DNA of 64,000 nucleotides, from positions 124,001 through 188,000 of the forward strand of contig DAOULY010000021.1 in the NCBI GenBank assembly GCA_034414595.1, given 5' to 3'. A program made the translations under genes and the position numbers. The stretch is from DAOULY01 sp034414595. GTDB taxonomy: Bacteria > Chloroflexota > Dehalococcoidia > SZUA-161 > JAUWZY01. Shown one piece after another: positions 1-8,374 of this stretch (positions are counted from its first letter, which is position 1; each line of letters begins with the position of its first letter). A model generated the notes under the pieces. It saw only the letters and a program-made list of their open reading frames with translations. It did no database searches and was not told where the DNA came from.

Positions 1-2
1 AC

Positions 3-485
3 ACCCCCATAGCCCCCGGGATGGTCATTCAGACCCACTCCCCGAAGGTCCTGGAAACTCGCAAGGCGATCGTGGAGCTGCTATTGGCCAGCCACCCCGA
101 TGTCTGTCTTGTCTGTGATAAAGCCAACATCTGTGAGCTGCGCAAGCTCGCTGCCGAGATGGACATCGGCCTCCCCAGATTCAAGTCGAGGAAACACTAC
201 CACCCCATGGAGGATGCCGGCCCTTACGTTGTCCGTGACCTGGGCAAGTGCATCCTCTGCCGCAGATGTGTCAGGGCTTGCCAGGAGATCGCCAAACAGG
301 ATGTGTTCGCCGTCGGCTATCGTGGCTTCGACTGTAAGGTAGTTGTGGATCAAGACCAGCCACTGGACAAAGAGGTCTGCCGCGATTGTGACGTGTGTAT
401 CTCAGTTTGCCCAGTGGGGGCACTATCTAAAAGAGTAGAAGCCCCGTTACCCAAGAAGGGGACGCCTCTTCTCATAAAGAGCTGA
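3..485 (+). CDS. HoxU/NuoG-like iron-sulfur subunit, 5' end outside the window
   Basis: This is an iron-sulfur electron-transfer subunit of an NADH dehydrogenase/diaphorase module. The frame stays open to the left window edge, and residues before the first internal Met (TPIAPG) fit the family, so the N-terminal 2Fe-2S domain probably lies upstream. Visible are a Cys-rich segment (DVCLVCDKANICELR) typical of the NuoG/HoxU cluster region and two four-Cys ferredoxin-type motifs, CILCRRCVRAC and CRDCDVCISVC. It ends one base before the NuoE-like gene, so it belongs to that operon. HoxU and short NuoG/FdhB-like proteins cannot be told apart without the missing end. Confidence 0.85.
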   Translation, partial: TPIAPGMVIQTHSPKVLETRKAIVELLLASHPDVCLVCDKANICELRKLAAEMDIGLPRFKSRKHYHPMEDAGPYVVRDLGKCILCRRCVRACQEIAKQDVFAVGYRGFDCKVVVDQDQPLDKEVCRDCDVCISVCPVGALSKRVEAPLPKKGTPLLIKS

Positions 486-486
486 A

Positions 487-936
487 ATGGCCGATAATTC
501 ACTTTCAGAACTCCTGACCAAGTACAGAGAACAAGCCGACCTGCTGCCCCTGTTGAAAGAGGTGCAGGATAAATATGGCTGTCTTCCCGAGGAACTTTTA
601 CCTGAGATAGCAAGCGGCCTCGGCCTCAGCGTCAGTGAGGTCTACGGAGTAGGGACTTTCTATTCCTTCCTCTCTCGAAAGCCATTGGGTACCTATGTGA
701 TCAAGGTGTGTAAGAGCGTGCCCTGCTGGCTCAAGAACTATGAGGTGGTGGTGCAAACGCTGGAGAGAGAGCTGGGCATCAAACCCGGGGAGACGACCCC
801 GGACGGAAGGTTTTCCCTGGAACTGACTAACTGCGTTGGTGTTTGTGACCAAGCACCGGCGATGATGATAAACGATGTCGCCTACGGCGATGTCACAGCG
901 GAGAAGATCCCGGAGATATTGAACGGCTATCGATAG
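487..936 (+). CDS. NuoE-like 24-kDa [2Fe-2S] subunit
   Basis: This is a thioredoxin-fold ferredoxin subunit that pairs with the NuoF-like flavoprotein and carries electrons from NADH/FMN. It has 149 residues, the usual size. The four cluster cysteines are present as CKSVPC (C-x4-C) and, about 40 residues later, NCVGVCDQAP (C-x3-C). The N-terminal helical region (LLPLLKEVQDKYGCLP) is typical of the family. The gene is packed one base after the upstream iron-sulfur subunit and 14 bases before the NuoF-like gene. The neighbours suggest a soluble NADH-oxidising module rather than a full complex I, because no membrane subunits are visible. Confidence 0.92.
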   Translation: MADNSLSELLTKYREQADLLPLLKEVQDKYGCLPEELLPEIASGLGLSVSEVYGVGTFYSFLSRKPLGTYVIKVCKSVPCWLKNYEVVVQTLERELGIKPGETTPDGRFSLELTNCVGVCDQAPAMMINDVAYGDVTAEKIPEILNGYR

Positions 937-950
937 TAGGAGCATATGTC

Positions 951-2147
951 GTGCCCGAGCAGCGAATCGTATTAAAGCACTGCGGCGTCATTGACCCGAA
1001 CGACATAGATACATATCTGGCCCAAGGTGGTTTTCAAGCTCTGGCCAAGGCGCGCAACGAGATGGCCCCGGAGCAGGTGGTGGCCGAAATCAAGGAGTCA
1101 GGGCTTCGCGGCCGGGGCGGTGCCGGATTCCCCGCCGGCTTGAAATGGGAGCTTGCCAGCAAGTCTCCTGGAGACGACAAATATGTTATTGCCAATGCCG
1201 ATGAAGGAGAGGTGGGGACATTCAAGGACCGCTATATTCTGGAGAGGGACCCCTTCAGCCTTGTGGAAGGAATGGCCATCGCCGGCTATGCCATCGGCGC
1301 CAAAAGGGGCTATCTCTATTTGAGGGCGGAATATCACCGCCTTCTCAGCCTGCTTGAGAATGCCATTGCCCAGGCGCGGGAAAAGGGCCTGTTGAATGGA
1401 TTCGTCATTGAGATTCGAGAGGGCGCCGGCTCCTACGTCTGCGGCGAGGAGAGCGCGCTTATGGAGTCCATCGAGGGCGGGAGAGGCGAGGCCCGCTTCA
1501 GACCACCGTTCCCGCCATCGCAAGGCCTGTGGCAGCAGCCAACTATCATCAACAACGTGGAGACCCTGATCAACACCCCCAGGATAGTCCTCAACGGAGC
1601 GCAATGGTTCAATCAAATCGGAACCGAGCGGAGCAAGGGGACCAAGGTCTTCTCAGTAAGCGGTGATGTTCAGCGGCCAGGGGTCTATGAACTGATTATG
1701 GGGAGCTCGCTGCGGGAGTTGATCGAGGAGCTGGCCGGGGCTCGGGATGTCAAGATGGTCCAAGTGGGTGGTGCCTCGGGGAGAGTGATCCCCGCTGACC
1801 AGCTCGACACACCGCTGGCCTTTGAAGCGGTGCTCGGCGCTGGGGCAATAATCGTCTTTAACCAAAGCAGGGATGTCATCGAGATCATATTCCGAACTAT
1901 GGAGTTCTTCGCCGAGGAGTGCTGCGGCAAGTGCGTCCCCTGCCGCGAGGGTACCGAGGTCATTATGCGGATTCTGGAGAGATTGAGAGAGGGCTCCGGG
2001 TCAGAGCACGACCTGAAGATACTGGCGGAGATATCGCAGGTGATGCAGCTCACCTCCCTTTGCGGCCTGGGCCAGGCTGCCCCCAATGTGGTTGTGGATA
2101 CCTTGCAGTATTTTCCCGATTCCTACCAGGCCAGAATCAAAGGGTGA
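951..2147 (+). CDS. NuoF-like NADH-binding flavoprotein (FMN, 4Fe-4S)
   Basis: This 398-residue subunit oxidises NADH through FMN. Motifs seen are the glycine-rich nucleotide site (GLRGRGGAGFPAG), NADEGEVGTFKDR, GAGSYVCGEESALMESIEG for FMN binding, and the C-terminal 4Fe-4S ligands CCGKCVPCREGT with a later Cys in SLCGLGQ. The start is GTG at 951, eight bases after AGGAG (938-942); an ATG at 945 is in another frame. There is no long ferredoxin extension, so it is closer to plain NuoF than to HndC-type subunits. It is the last electron-transfer gene before metV. Confidence 0.93.
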   Translation: MPEQRIVLKHCGVIDPNDIDTYLAQGGFQALAKARNEMAPEQVVAEIKESGLRGRGGAGFPAGLKWELASKSPGDDKYVIANADEGEVGTFKDRYILERDPFSLVEGMAIAGYAIGAKRGYLYLRAEYHRLLSLLENAIAQAREKGLLNGFVIEIREGAGSYVCGEESALMESIEGGRGEARFRPPFPPSQGLWQQPTIINNVETLINTPRIVLNGAQWFNQIGTERSKGTKVFSVSGDVQRPGVYELIMGSSLRELIEELAGARDVKMVQVGGASGRVIPADQLDTPLAFEAVLGAGAIIVFNQSRDVIEIIFRTMEFFAEECCGKCVPCREGTEVIMRILERLREGSGSEHDLKILAEISQVMQLTSLCGLGQAAPNVVVDTLQYFPDSYQARIKG

Positions 2148-2167
2148 TTTGAAAGGCGGGGGCTGAT

Positions 2168-2818
2168 ATGAAGACAATCACAGAGCAAAAGCCATCCGAG
2201 GAGCTGGAGCAATTTATGGAGGGTTGTGGGAGAGTATATCTCATCGGCTGCGGGACCTGTGCCACCACCTGCCACACCGGCGGCAGGGCAGAGGTTCTGG
2301 AGATGAAAGAAAGGCTAACCGAGATGGGCAAGGAGGTCACCGGATGGATGGTGATCCCCACAGCCTGCGATGAGTTGACCGGTGAAGCCTTAGCTCAGGA
2401 GGCAGCTGATGTTGACCGGGCCGACTGCATCCTGGCCCTGACCTGCGCCTTTGGAGTTCAGACCATCGCCCGCTACACCGACAAGATGGTATATCCAGCG
2501 CTGAACACCCTGTTTATCGGCCATGAGGAGGCCCCAGCCGACTTCCATGAACTCTGCATCCAGTGCGGCAACTGCCTTCTGGGCCGCACCGCAGCCATCT
2601 GTCCCCTGACCGCCTGTCCCAAGGGATTGGTCAACGGGCCCTGTGGCGGCTATAGACACGGAATGTGTGAGGTAGACCCCAATCGGGAATGTGCCTGGGT
2701 GCGCATCTACAAACGGCTGGAGAAGGTAGGGCAGTTGGAAAAGCTCTCCAGCCTGCAGCCGCCTAAGGACTACTCCAAGATGGCTCACCCGCGCCGCATC
2801 GAGATAAAAGTGGGCTAA
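2168..2818 (+). CDS. metV: MetV-type methylenetetrahydrofolate reductase partner, zinc/Fe-S Cys-rich
   Basis: This 216-residue Cys-rich protein belongs to the MTHFR C-terminal-like (MetV) family. MetV binds metal or an Fe-S cluster and forms a heteromer with MetF in acetogen-type methylenetetrahydrofolate reductases. Cysteine clusters are seen in CGTCATTCHTGG near the N-terminus and in CIQCGNCLLGRTAAICPLTAC followed by GPCGGYRHGMCEV. It is 20 bases downstream of the NuoF-like gene on the same strand, which points to shared expression. The metF gene lies just beyond it in convergent orientation. Confidence 0.88.
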   Translation: MKTITEQKPSEELEQFMEGCGRVYLIGCGTCATTCHTGGRAEVLEMKERLTEMGKEVTGWMVIPTACDELTGEALAQEAADVDRADCILALTCAFGVQTIARYTDKMVYPALNTLFIGHEEAPADFHELCIQCGNCLLGRTAAICPLTACPKGLVNGPCGGYRHGMCEVDPNRECAWVRIYKRLEKVGQLEKLSSLQPPKDYSKMAHPRRIEIKVG

Positions 2819-2838
2819 TTGGCAAAGGCCCATTCCCC

Positions 2839-3708
2839 TTAGATGTCAGCGGCGTCGAGCATGGCCGGTATCAGCTTCTCCCAGCCTATGGCCATAATAT
2901 GGACCCCCTGGCAAAGGCCCTTAAGGTCTTTTATCAGGCGGGCGGTGATTTCGATGCTTGTCTGCCTCTTGTTCTCAGCCTGGTCGATCTCCTCGATGAG
3001 GTTATCAGGCACATTAACCCCAGCGATGTTCTTGTTCATAAACCGTGCCATACCTGCCGATTTCAGAGGGATGAGGCCGACCAGTATCGGCACATTGAGG
3101 TGCTTCACCAGGCCCATGAACCTCTCGAATTGGGCCACATCGTAGACAGCCTGAGTCTGAAGAAACCTGGCCCCGGCCTTGATCTTCTTCTCCATTTTGA
3201 TCAGCTGTGGCTCCAGCGGGTCGGCACCGGGGGTAACCACAGCCCCCAAGAAGAACTTGGGATTACCCTTCAGCTCCTTCTCTGCCAGATCGTGCCCCTC
3301 CTGCAACTTCATCGCCGCCTCCAGAAGCGATACCGAGTCCAGATCAAATACCGGCTTGGCCTCAGGGTGATCGCCCAGGGAGACGTAATCTCCAGTGAGG
3401 CAGAGCACATTCTCGATTCCCAACACCGCAGCGGAAAGGAGGTCGGACTGCAGGGCGATGCGATTCCGGTCCCGGCAGGTCATCTGCAAGATAGGTTCTA
3501 TGCCTCTATCCAGCAGAAGGTGACACACTGCCAGCGAGCCCACCCTCATCACCGAGCTCTGCTGGTCAGTGACGTTGAGGGCGTCTACCTTCCCCTTGAG
3601 AAGCTCAGCGTCCTCCAGCATCTCCGCAATGTCCACACCCTTGGGTGGACCGACCTCCGCGGTGACTACGAACTTACCCGAGTCTAATGCTTCACTGAAT
3701 GCGCTCAT
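2839..3708 (-). CDS. metF: methylenetetrahydrofolate reductase, catalytic subunit
   Basis: This 289-residue TIM-barrel flavoprotein reduces methylene-THF to methyl-THF in the methyl branch of the Wood-Ljungdahl pathway. The N-terminal TAEVGPPKG, the segment NVTDQQSSVMRVGSLA and LCLTGDYVSLGDHP agree with the MetF fold. The chosen ATG has GAGG eight bases upstream; a GTG three codons earlier overlaps that ribosome site. It converges on metV with only 20 bases between the stops and no clear terminator, so the two transcripts may overlap. Confidence 0.93.
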   Translation of the reverse strand: MSAFSEALDSGKFVVTAEVGPPKGVDIAEMLEDAELLKGKVDALNVTDQQSSVMRVGSLAVCHLLLDRGIEPILQMTCRDRNRIALQSDLLSAAVLGIENVLCLTGDYVSLGDHPEAKPVFDLDSVSLLEAAMKLQEGHDLAEKELKGNPKFFLGAVVTPGADPLEPQLIKMEKKIKAGARFLQTQAVYDVAQFERFMGLVKHLNVPILVGLIPLKSAGMARFMNKNIAGVNVPDNLIEEIDQAENKRQTSIEITARLIKDLKGLCQGVHIMAIGWEKLIPAMLDAADI

Positions 3709-3913
3709 CCCATCCACCTCGAGTTTCTACTACAGTTACAGTGATCGCTATCGCCTGGGGATTTGATTAGGATTGCCTTCCCTGGCTGCGGGCCAGTCCA
3801 ATCTGAGAGGTAATGCTTTTCGCCCAAAGAGCCGCTTCCTCACCCAGAGTTGCCTTGTTGCAAAATATCATAATCGGTGGTTTGAGTCAAGTGATAATCG
3901 GCTTGAAGAATGT

Positions 3914-3943
3914 TTGACACTTCGAACTGGCTCATGGTAACAT
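3914..3943 (+). promoter_or_regulatory. sigma-70-type promoter of the acyl-CoA operon
   Basis: TTGACA (3914-3919) and TAACAT (3938-3943) are separated by 18 bases. Transcription would start near 3950, upstream of the ATG at 3988. An in-frame Met at 3910 lies before this promoter, which argues that the HMGCS-like gene starts at 3988. Confidence 0.6.
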
Positions 3944-3987
3944 CTATAAAGCCAATCGTTTCCTATGCCACACAGGAGGTCGCACAT

Positions 3988-5409
3988 ATGGTTGGTATAG
4001 TGTCCTATGGTGCCTACATCCCCTTCTATCGGCTGAGTCGTGCTGAAATCAGCCGTGCCTGGGGTCAACCGCCCGCAGGCGGAGAGAAAGCCACAGCCAA
4101 TTGGGATGAAGATAGTATAACTATGGCTGTGGCAGCTGCTCTCGATTGCATGGATGGTCTGGACCGCGAGGCAGTGCAAGCCTTGTATCTGGCCACCACC
4201 ACCTCCCCCTACAAGGAGAAGCAGGCGGCAGCTACTGTGGCGGCAGCAGCTGATCTACGAGACGACATCATGACCATGGACTGCGCCAATTCTCTGCGGG
4301 CTGGGACCATCGCCATTCGAACAGCCATCGATGCCATTAAGGGTGGCTCAGCCGAGAGGGTGTTGACCACAGCCTCCGATTGCCGCCTGGGGACACCACA
4401 GTCGGCAGCAGAGCTCAATTTCGGTGACGGAGCAGCTGCACTTCTATTTGGCAACTCAGGAGTGGCAGCCAGCGTCGAGGGGACTCATTCGGTAACGGAT
4501 GAATGCATTGATATCTGGCGGTGGACAGAAGACAAATTCGTTCACACCTGGGAAGACCGCTTCGTCGTCACTGAGGGTTATCAGAGAGTGATGCAAAAAG
4601 CAGTCTCAGAGGCACTAAAGAAGTACGACTTGACAGCTAAGGATTTCGCCAAAGTCGCTCTTTATGCCCCTGATGCCCGCAACCATGCTGCCACTGCCAG
4701 GAGTCTCGGGTTTGACCCCAAAACCCAGTTAGTCGGCAGCTCTCTATTCGAGATGGTTGGCAACACCGGCTGCGCCCTTGCCCCAATGCTCCTGATTGCA
4801 GCCCTGGAGGAGTCCAACCCCGGCGACAAAATTCTCCTCGCCAGCTATGGAGATGGCAGCGATGTCTACATACTTCAGGTCACCGAGGAGATAGAGAAGA
4901 TCAGGGAACGGCGCGGGATAAAAGGAAATCTGGCTTCCAAGATGGCGCTCTCCGAATATCAGAAGTACCTAAATTTTCGCCACATCGTAGACCCAGAGCC
5001 GTCGCGAGTGCCATCAGTGCATACCCCCCCACCCCTATTGTGGCGAGAGCAGAAATCGCTAATCAGGCTTCACGGCAGCAAGTGTAAGAGCTGTGGAGAG
5101 GTCCAAATTCCAATTCAGAGGATCTGCCCCAAGTGCTTCAGCAAGGATGAGTTTGAAGAGGTCAGGCTTTCCGATAAGAAGGTCAGCCTGTTCACCTTCG
5201 TCATAGACGCCCTTGATGCTACTGCGGACCCACCGAGTGTCAGGGCGATTTACGATTTTGATGGAGGGGGCCGTCTAAACGGCCCCATGACCGATCGTGT
5301 CCTTGAGGAAATAAAGATCGGCATGCCCCTAGAGATGACCTTCAGGCGGTTCTATCCTGGAGGCGATGTGCCAGCATACTTCTGGAAATGCAAACCAATA
5401 AGGGGGTAA
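3988..5409 (+). CDS. HMG-CoA-synthase-like protein fused to DUF35 (zinc ribbon/OB)
   Basis: This 473-residue protein has a thiolase-fold HMG-CoA synthase/KAS III-like region (about 1-330) and a DUF35 acyl-CoA-binding tail with a CKSCGEVQ...CPKC zinc ribbon (about 370-470). AGGAGG stands nine bases before the ATG. At the place where HMG-CoA synthases carry the nucleophilic Cys (CKAGT) this protein has SLRAGT, so it may not be a classical synthase. It starts an operon with a thiolase, enoyl-CoA hydratase, two MaoC proteins and an SDR. It is paralogous to the gene at 40029-41453. The substrate is unknown. Confidence 0.82.
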   Translation: MVGIVSYGAYIPFYRLSRAEISRAWGQPPAGGEKATANWDEDSITMAVAAALDCMDGLDREAVQALYLATTTSPYKEKQAAATVAAAADLRDDIMTMDCANSLRAGTIAIRTAIDAIKGGSAERVLTTASDCRLGTPQSAAELNFGDGAAALLFGNSGVAASVEGTHSVTDECIDIWRWTEDKFVHTWEDRFVVTEGYQRVMQKAVSEALKKYDLTAKDFAKVALYAPDARNHAATARSLGFDPKTQLVGSSLFEMVGNTGCALAPMLLIAALEESNPGDKILLASYGDGSDVYILQVTEEIEKIRERRGIKGNLASKMALSEYQKYLNFRHIVDPEPSRVPSVHTPPPLLWREQKSLIRLHGSKCKSCGEVQIPIQRICPKCFSKDEFEEVRLSDKKVSLFTFVIDALDATADPPSVRAIYDFDGGGRLNGPMTDRVLEEIKIGMPLEMTFRRFYPGGDVPAYFWKCKPIRG

Positions 5410-5410
5410 A

Positions 5411-6592
5411 GTGGGAACCATTAGAGACCAGGTCGCTATCGTAGGCATGGGCTGCACTAAGTTTGGTGAGCGCTGGGATCAAGGCCGCGATGACATGATC
5501 ATCGACGCTGTTTATGAGGCATACGAAGACGCCGGGGTAGGGCCTAAAGATATTCAAGCAGCGTTCTTGGGAACCCTGTTCGGCGGGGTCACACCGGCTA
5601 CCCTGGCTGAGCCGCTACAGCTTGACTACATCCCCATAAGTAGAGTGGAGGCCAACTGTGCCACCGGGATGGATGCATTGCGCTATGCCTGCTTCGCTGT
5701 GGCCTGCGGGATGTACGAATTGGTCTTGACCGTTGGTTTCGAGAAGTGCAAGGATACCGGGGTCGGCTTTCTGACCTATCCCTATGGTCTCCACCCCGTG
5801 TTTTCCATCGGTTCGGCTCCCGGCTCCTACGCCATGGCGGCTCAGAGGTATTTCCATAAATACAACATAACCCCAGAAGAGGGCAAGCAGTTACTGGCCC
5901 AAATTGCAGTTAAGAACCACCGCAACGGCGCTCTGCATCCAAAGGCTCACTTCCAACGCGAGGTTACCTTTGAGCAGGTGATGAAGGCTCCCATCATGGC
6001 CTGGCCTCTGGGGCTGTTTGATTGCTGTCCCACCACCGATGGCGCTTCCGCGGCCATCGTCACCAGGGCTGACTTGGCCCAGAACTTCGGTGATGATTAT
6101 GTTCTGGTTAAAGGACTTGGCCTGGCCATCGGCCGCACCAGTCCCTACCGGGGATGGGCTCGCTCCGATGTCGATTATACCTTCTGGGAGGAGACCGACC
6201 ATGCCGCCCGTCAGGCCTACGAACAGGCCGGGGTCAAGGACCCGCGCCATGAGATAACCATGGCTGAAGTCCACGATTGCTTCACCATCACCGAGTTGAT
6301 CAACTACGAATCACTGGGGTTTAGTCCCGTAGGCAGGGGAAAGGAGGATGTGGAGGCCGGGATGTTCACCCTGGAGGGATCATTGCCGGTAAATCCCGAT
6401 GGCGGCTTGAAAGCCTTTGGCCACCCCATCGGCGCCAGCGGGCTGAGGATGATCTACGAGCTATACAACCAGCTTCTGGGGCGGTCTGGGCCACGCCAGC
6501 TCAAGAATCCTAACCTGGGAGTGGCTCATTGCCAAGGGGGGGTCCCGGGAGCTTTTCAAGCCGCGGTAGTGATTGTCGGCCCCAGAGATTAG
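5411..6592 (+). CDS. SCP-x/lipid-transfer-type thiolase
   Basis: This 393-residue thiolase-superfamily enzyme cleaves or forms acyl-CoA carbon-carbon bonds. The nucleophile region (ANCATGMDALRYA), the HDCF motif (EVHDCFTITELINYESLGF) and the C-terminal GHPIGASG are all present. The GTG start follows the upstream stop by one base, so translation is probably coupled. Thiolases of this subgroup often work with a DUF35 partner, here fused to the preceding gene. The closest relative in the window is the gene at 38822-40015, also directly after an HMGCS/DUF35 gene. Confidence 0.88.
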   Translation: MGTIRDQVAIVGMGCTKFGERWDQGRDDMIIDAVYEAYEDAGVGPKDIQAAFLGTLFGGVTPATLAEPLQLDYIPISRVEANCATGMDALRYACFAVACGMYELVLTVGFEKCKDTGVGFLTYPYGLHPVFSIGSAPGSYAMAAQRYFHKYNITPEEGKQLLAQIAVKNHRNGALHPKAHFQREVTFEQVMKAPIMAWPLGLFDCCPTTDGASAAIVTRADLAQNFGDDYVLVKGLGLAIGRTSPYRGWARSDVDYTFWEETDHAARQAYEQAGVKDPRHEITMAEVHDCFTITELINYESLGFSPVGRGKEDVEAGMFTLEGSLPVNPDGGLKAFGHPIGASGLRMIYELYNQLLGRSGPRQLKNPNLGVAHCQGGVPGAFQAAVVIVGPRD

Positions 6593-6614
6593 CAAAATCA
6601 GAGGAGGTTATGAC

Positions 6615-7397
6615 ATGGCCTACCAAAATCTGCTCCTTGAGCGGGAAGATTCTATCCTGACTATCACCGTGAACCGGCCAGCACAGATGAATGCCCTGGA
6701 CCGGAGATCGCTCGATGAGCTGGTCCGGCTGTTGAAGAGGTCTGACCGAGATAACGGGGTCAGGGTCATCATTATCACAGGGAGCGACAAGTTCTTCTGC
6801 GCCGGAGCCGATATCTCCTGGGCGGCTAAGGTGGACTCAGCCGCCTCCGGCTACGAGTTTAGCAAGAATTATCAGAATTGCTTTTCTCAGATCGAGGATG
6901 TGGGTAAGCCGGTGATCGCAGCCGTCCGCGGCTACGCCCTCGGCGGCGGCATGGAGCTGGCACTGGCCTGTGACATCTGTATTGTGGCCGAGGATGCTCG
7001 ATTGGGCGTGCCGGAAGTCAAGCTGGGAGCCCTGCCCGGTGGCGCAGGTACGGCCAGATTGCCTCGCCTTATCGGCCCTCACCGAGCGAAGGAACTGCTG
7101 TTCCTCGGCGATCCCATCACAGGCCAACAGGCAGTGCAAATGGGATTGGTGAATAAAGCGGTGCCCGCAGCAGAGGTGCTCAATGAGGCCAAGGCAATGG
7201 CACGACAGCTGGCTCAAAAGGCGCCCTTGTCACTTCGGGCTATCAAGCGCGTAGTCAGGGCCAGCATGAACACAGATGTCCGCTCTGCCATCGACTTTGA
7301 AGCTCACGGATTTGCTGGGCTGGCCAGCAGTAAAGACTTCAAGGAAGGTATGTCTGCATTTCTGCAAAAAAGAAGCGCCAACTTCAAGGGTAAGTAA
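6615..7397 (+). CDS. enoyl-CoA hydratase/isomerase family protein
   Basis: This 260-residue crotonase-fold protein probably hydrates a 2-enoyl-CoA. The oxyanion-hole segments are clear: FCAGADISWA and AAVRGYALGGGMELALACD, followed by the LGVPEVKLGALPGGAGT block. The start is taken at 6615, after GAGGAGG; a longer frame reaches back to 6573, inside the thiolase. It sits mid-operon in the acyl-CoA cluster and presumably acts on the same unknown acyl-CoA. Confidence 0.92.
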   Translation: MAYQNLLLEREDSILTITVNRPAQMNALDRRSLDELVRLLKRSDRDNGVRVIIITGSDKFFCAGADISWAAKVDSAASGYEFSKNYQNCFSQIEDVGKPVIAAVRGYALGGGMELALACDICIVAEDARLGVPEVKLGALPGGAGTARLPRLIGPHRAKELLFLGDPITGQQAVQMGLVNKAVPAAEVLNEAKAMARQLAQKAPLSLRAIKRVVRASMNTDVRSAIDFEAHGFAGLASSKDFKEGMSAFLQKRSANFKGK

Positions 7398-7438
7398 GAC
7401 AATTGTAGCGACGGCGGAGAGAAGGAGGACAGGATCCG

Positions 7439-7888
7439 ATGATCACAGAAGAAGCAAGACAGATGGTTGGCAAGGACTTAATAAAACCTATGACCTTTGA
7501 GATTGAGAAGAGCGATATCAAGAGGATGGCTGAGGCTATGGAGGACCCCAATCCTCTCTGGCAGGACGAGGAATACGCTCAGAAAAGTAAATACGGCAGC
7601 ATAGTGGCGCCTCCCCTGTTCCTGTTTACAGTCGGCTTCGAAGAGTTACAAAGGGCAGAACTGTCCGTGCCCTTAGAAGCCACCAAGGTTCTCACATCTG
7701 CCCTGTCCGTTGAGTACTACGAACCTGTGAAGCCTGGGGACATACTCACGCTCCATGCCAAGATCTCAGATCTGAAGGAGGTGGAGACCAAACTGGCAAA
7801 GATGGTGCAGGTAACCAGCGACCGCACCTTCACCAATCAGCGAGGTCAGGTAGTGGGCAAGTTGGTTTTTAGCATATTCAGGTATTAA
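7439..7888 (+). CDS. MaoC-like hot-dog protein, FAS1-dehydratase N-domain type
   Basis: This 149-residue hot-dog-fold protein resembles the N-terminal (non-catalytic) half of double hot-dog MaoC dehydratases. The region equivalent to the hydratase motif reads NPLWQDEEYAQKSKYGSIVAPP, with Trp where active MaoC proteins carry the catalytic His. GAAGGAGG precedes the ATG. The next gene encodes a MaoC protein with the His/Asp motif intact, so the two probably form a heteromeric hydratase. Confidence 0.82.
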   Translation: MITEEARQMVGKDLIKPMTFEIEKSDIKRMAEAMEDPNPLWQDEEYAQKSKYGSIVAPPLFLFTVGFEELQRAELSVPLEATKVLTSALSVEYYEPVKPGDILTLHAKISDLKEVETKLAKMVQVTSDRTFTNQRGQVVGKLVFSIFRY

Positions 7889-7897
7889 GGGGGGATC

Positions 7898-8329
7898 GTG
7901 GCGCAGATACAATACGAAGATGTAGAAGTTGGAATGGAGCTACCCACACTGGTTAAGTATCCTACCACGAAGCAGTTGGTGAAGTGGGCCGGGGCTGCAC
8001 GTGATTACTATGAGCTGCATTATGACAAAGATTTTGCTCAAAAGGCCGGATTACCTGGGGTAATAGTCTATGGCTCTCTGACGGTGGCATTCTTGGGGCA
8101 GTTGGTGACTGACTGGATCGGGGAGCAAGGGACGCTGAAGAAGCTGAATTTCCAGTGGCGAGGAATACATTTCCCAGGGGAGGACCTGACCTGCAAAGGA
8201 GTGGTGACCAAGAAATACGAGGCAGAGGGGGAACACCTCGTTGAATGCGAGATCTGGGCGGAGGACCCCCAAGGAAAGAAAACCACTCCCGGTTCAGCCC
8301 TAGTGGCTTTGCCCTCCAGAGGGGGATAG
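7898..8329 (+). CDS. MaoC-like (R)-specific enoyl-CoA hydratase, catalytic half
   Basis: This 143-residue hot-dog protein carries the MaoC hydratase signature DYYELHYDKDFAQKAGLPG, with His and Asp at the catalytic positions, followed by VIVYGSL. The GTG start lies just after GGGGG and nine bases after the previous stop. Paired with the upstream hot-dog gene it resembles the split hydratases of steroid side-chain degradation (ChsH1/ChsH2-like). That comparison rests on architecture, not on a demonstrated substrate. Confidence 0.83.
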   Translation: MAQIQYEDVEVGMELPTLVKYPTTKQLVKWAGAARDYYELHYDKDFAQKAGLPGVIVYGSLTVAFLGQLVTDWIGEQGTLKKLNFQWRGIHFPGEDLTCKGVVTKKYEAEGEHLVECEIWAEDPQGKKTTPGSALVALPSRGG

Positions 8330-8374
8330 CCTGCCATTGGTAAAAATAGGCATATTAAGAAGGGAGGAAGAACA

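Noticed and set aside
2899..3687. Long plus-strand frame of 262 codons opposite metF
   Set aside because: It is a shadow of metF: no ribosome-binding site, no recognisable domain, and the minus-strand protein is clearly MetF.
3910..3987. Upstream extension of the HMGCS/DUF35 gene
   Set aside because: It overlaps the promoter boxes and lacks a ribosome site, whereas ATG 3988 follows AGGAGG.
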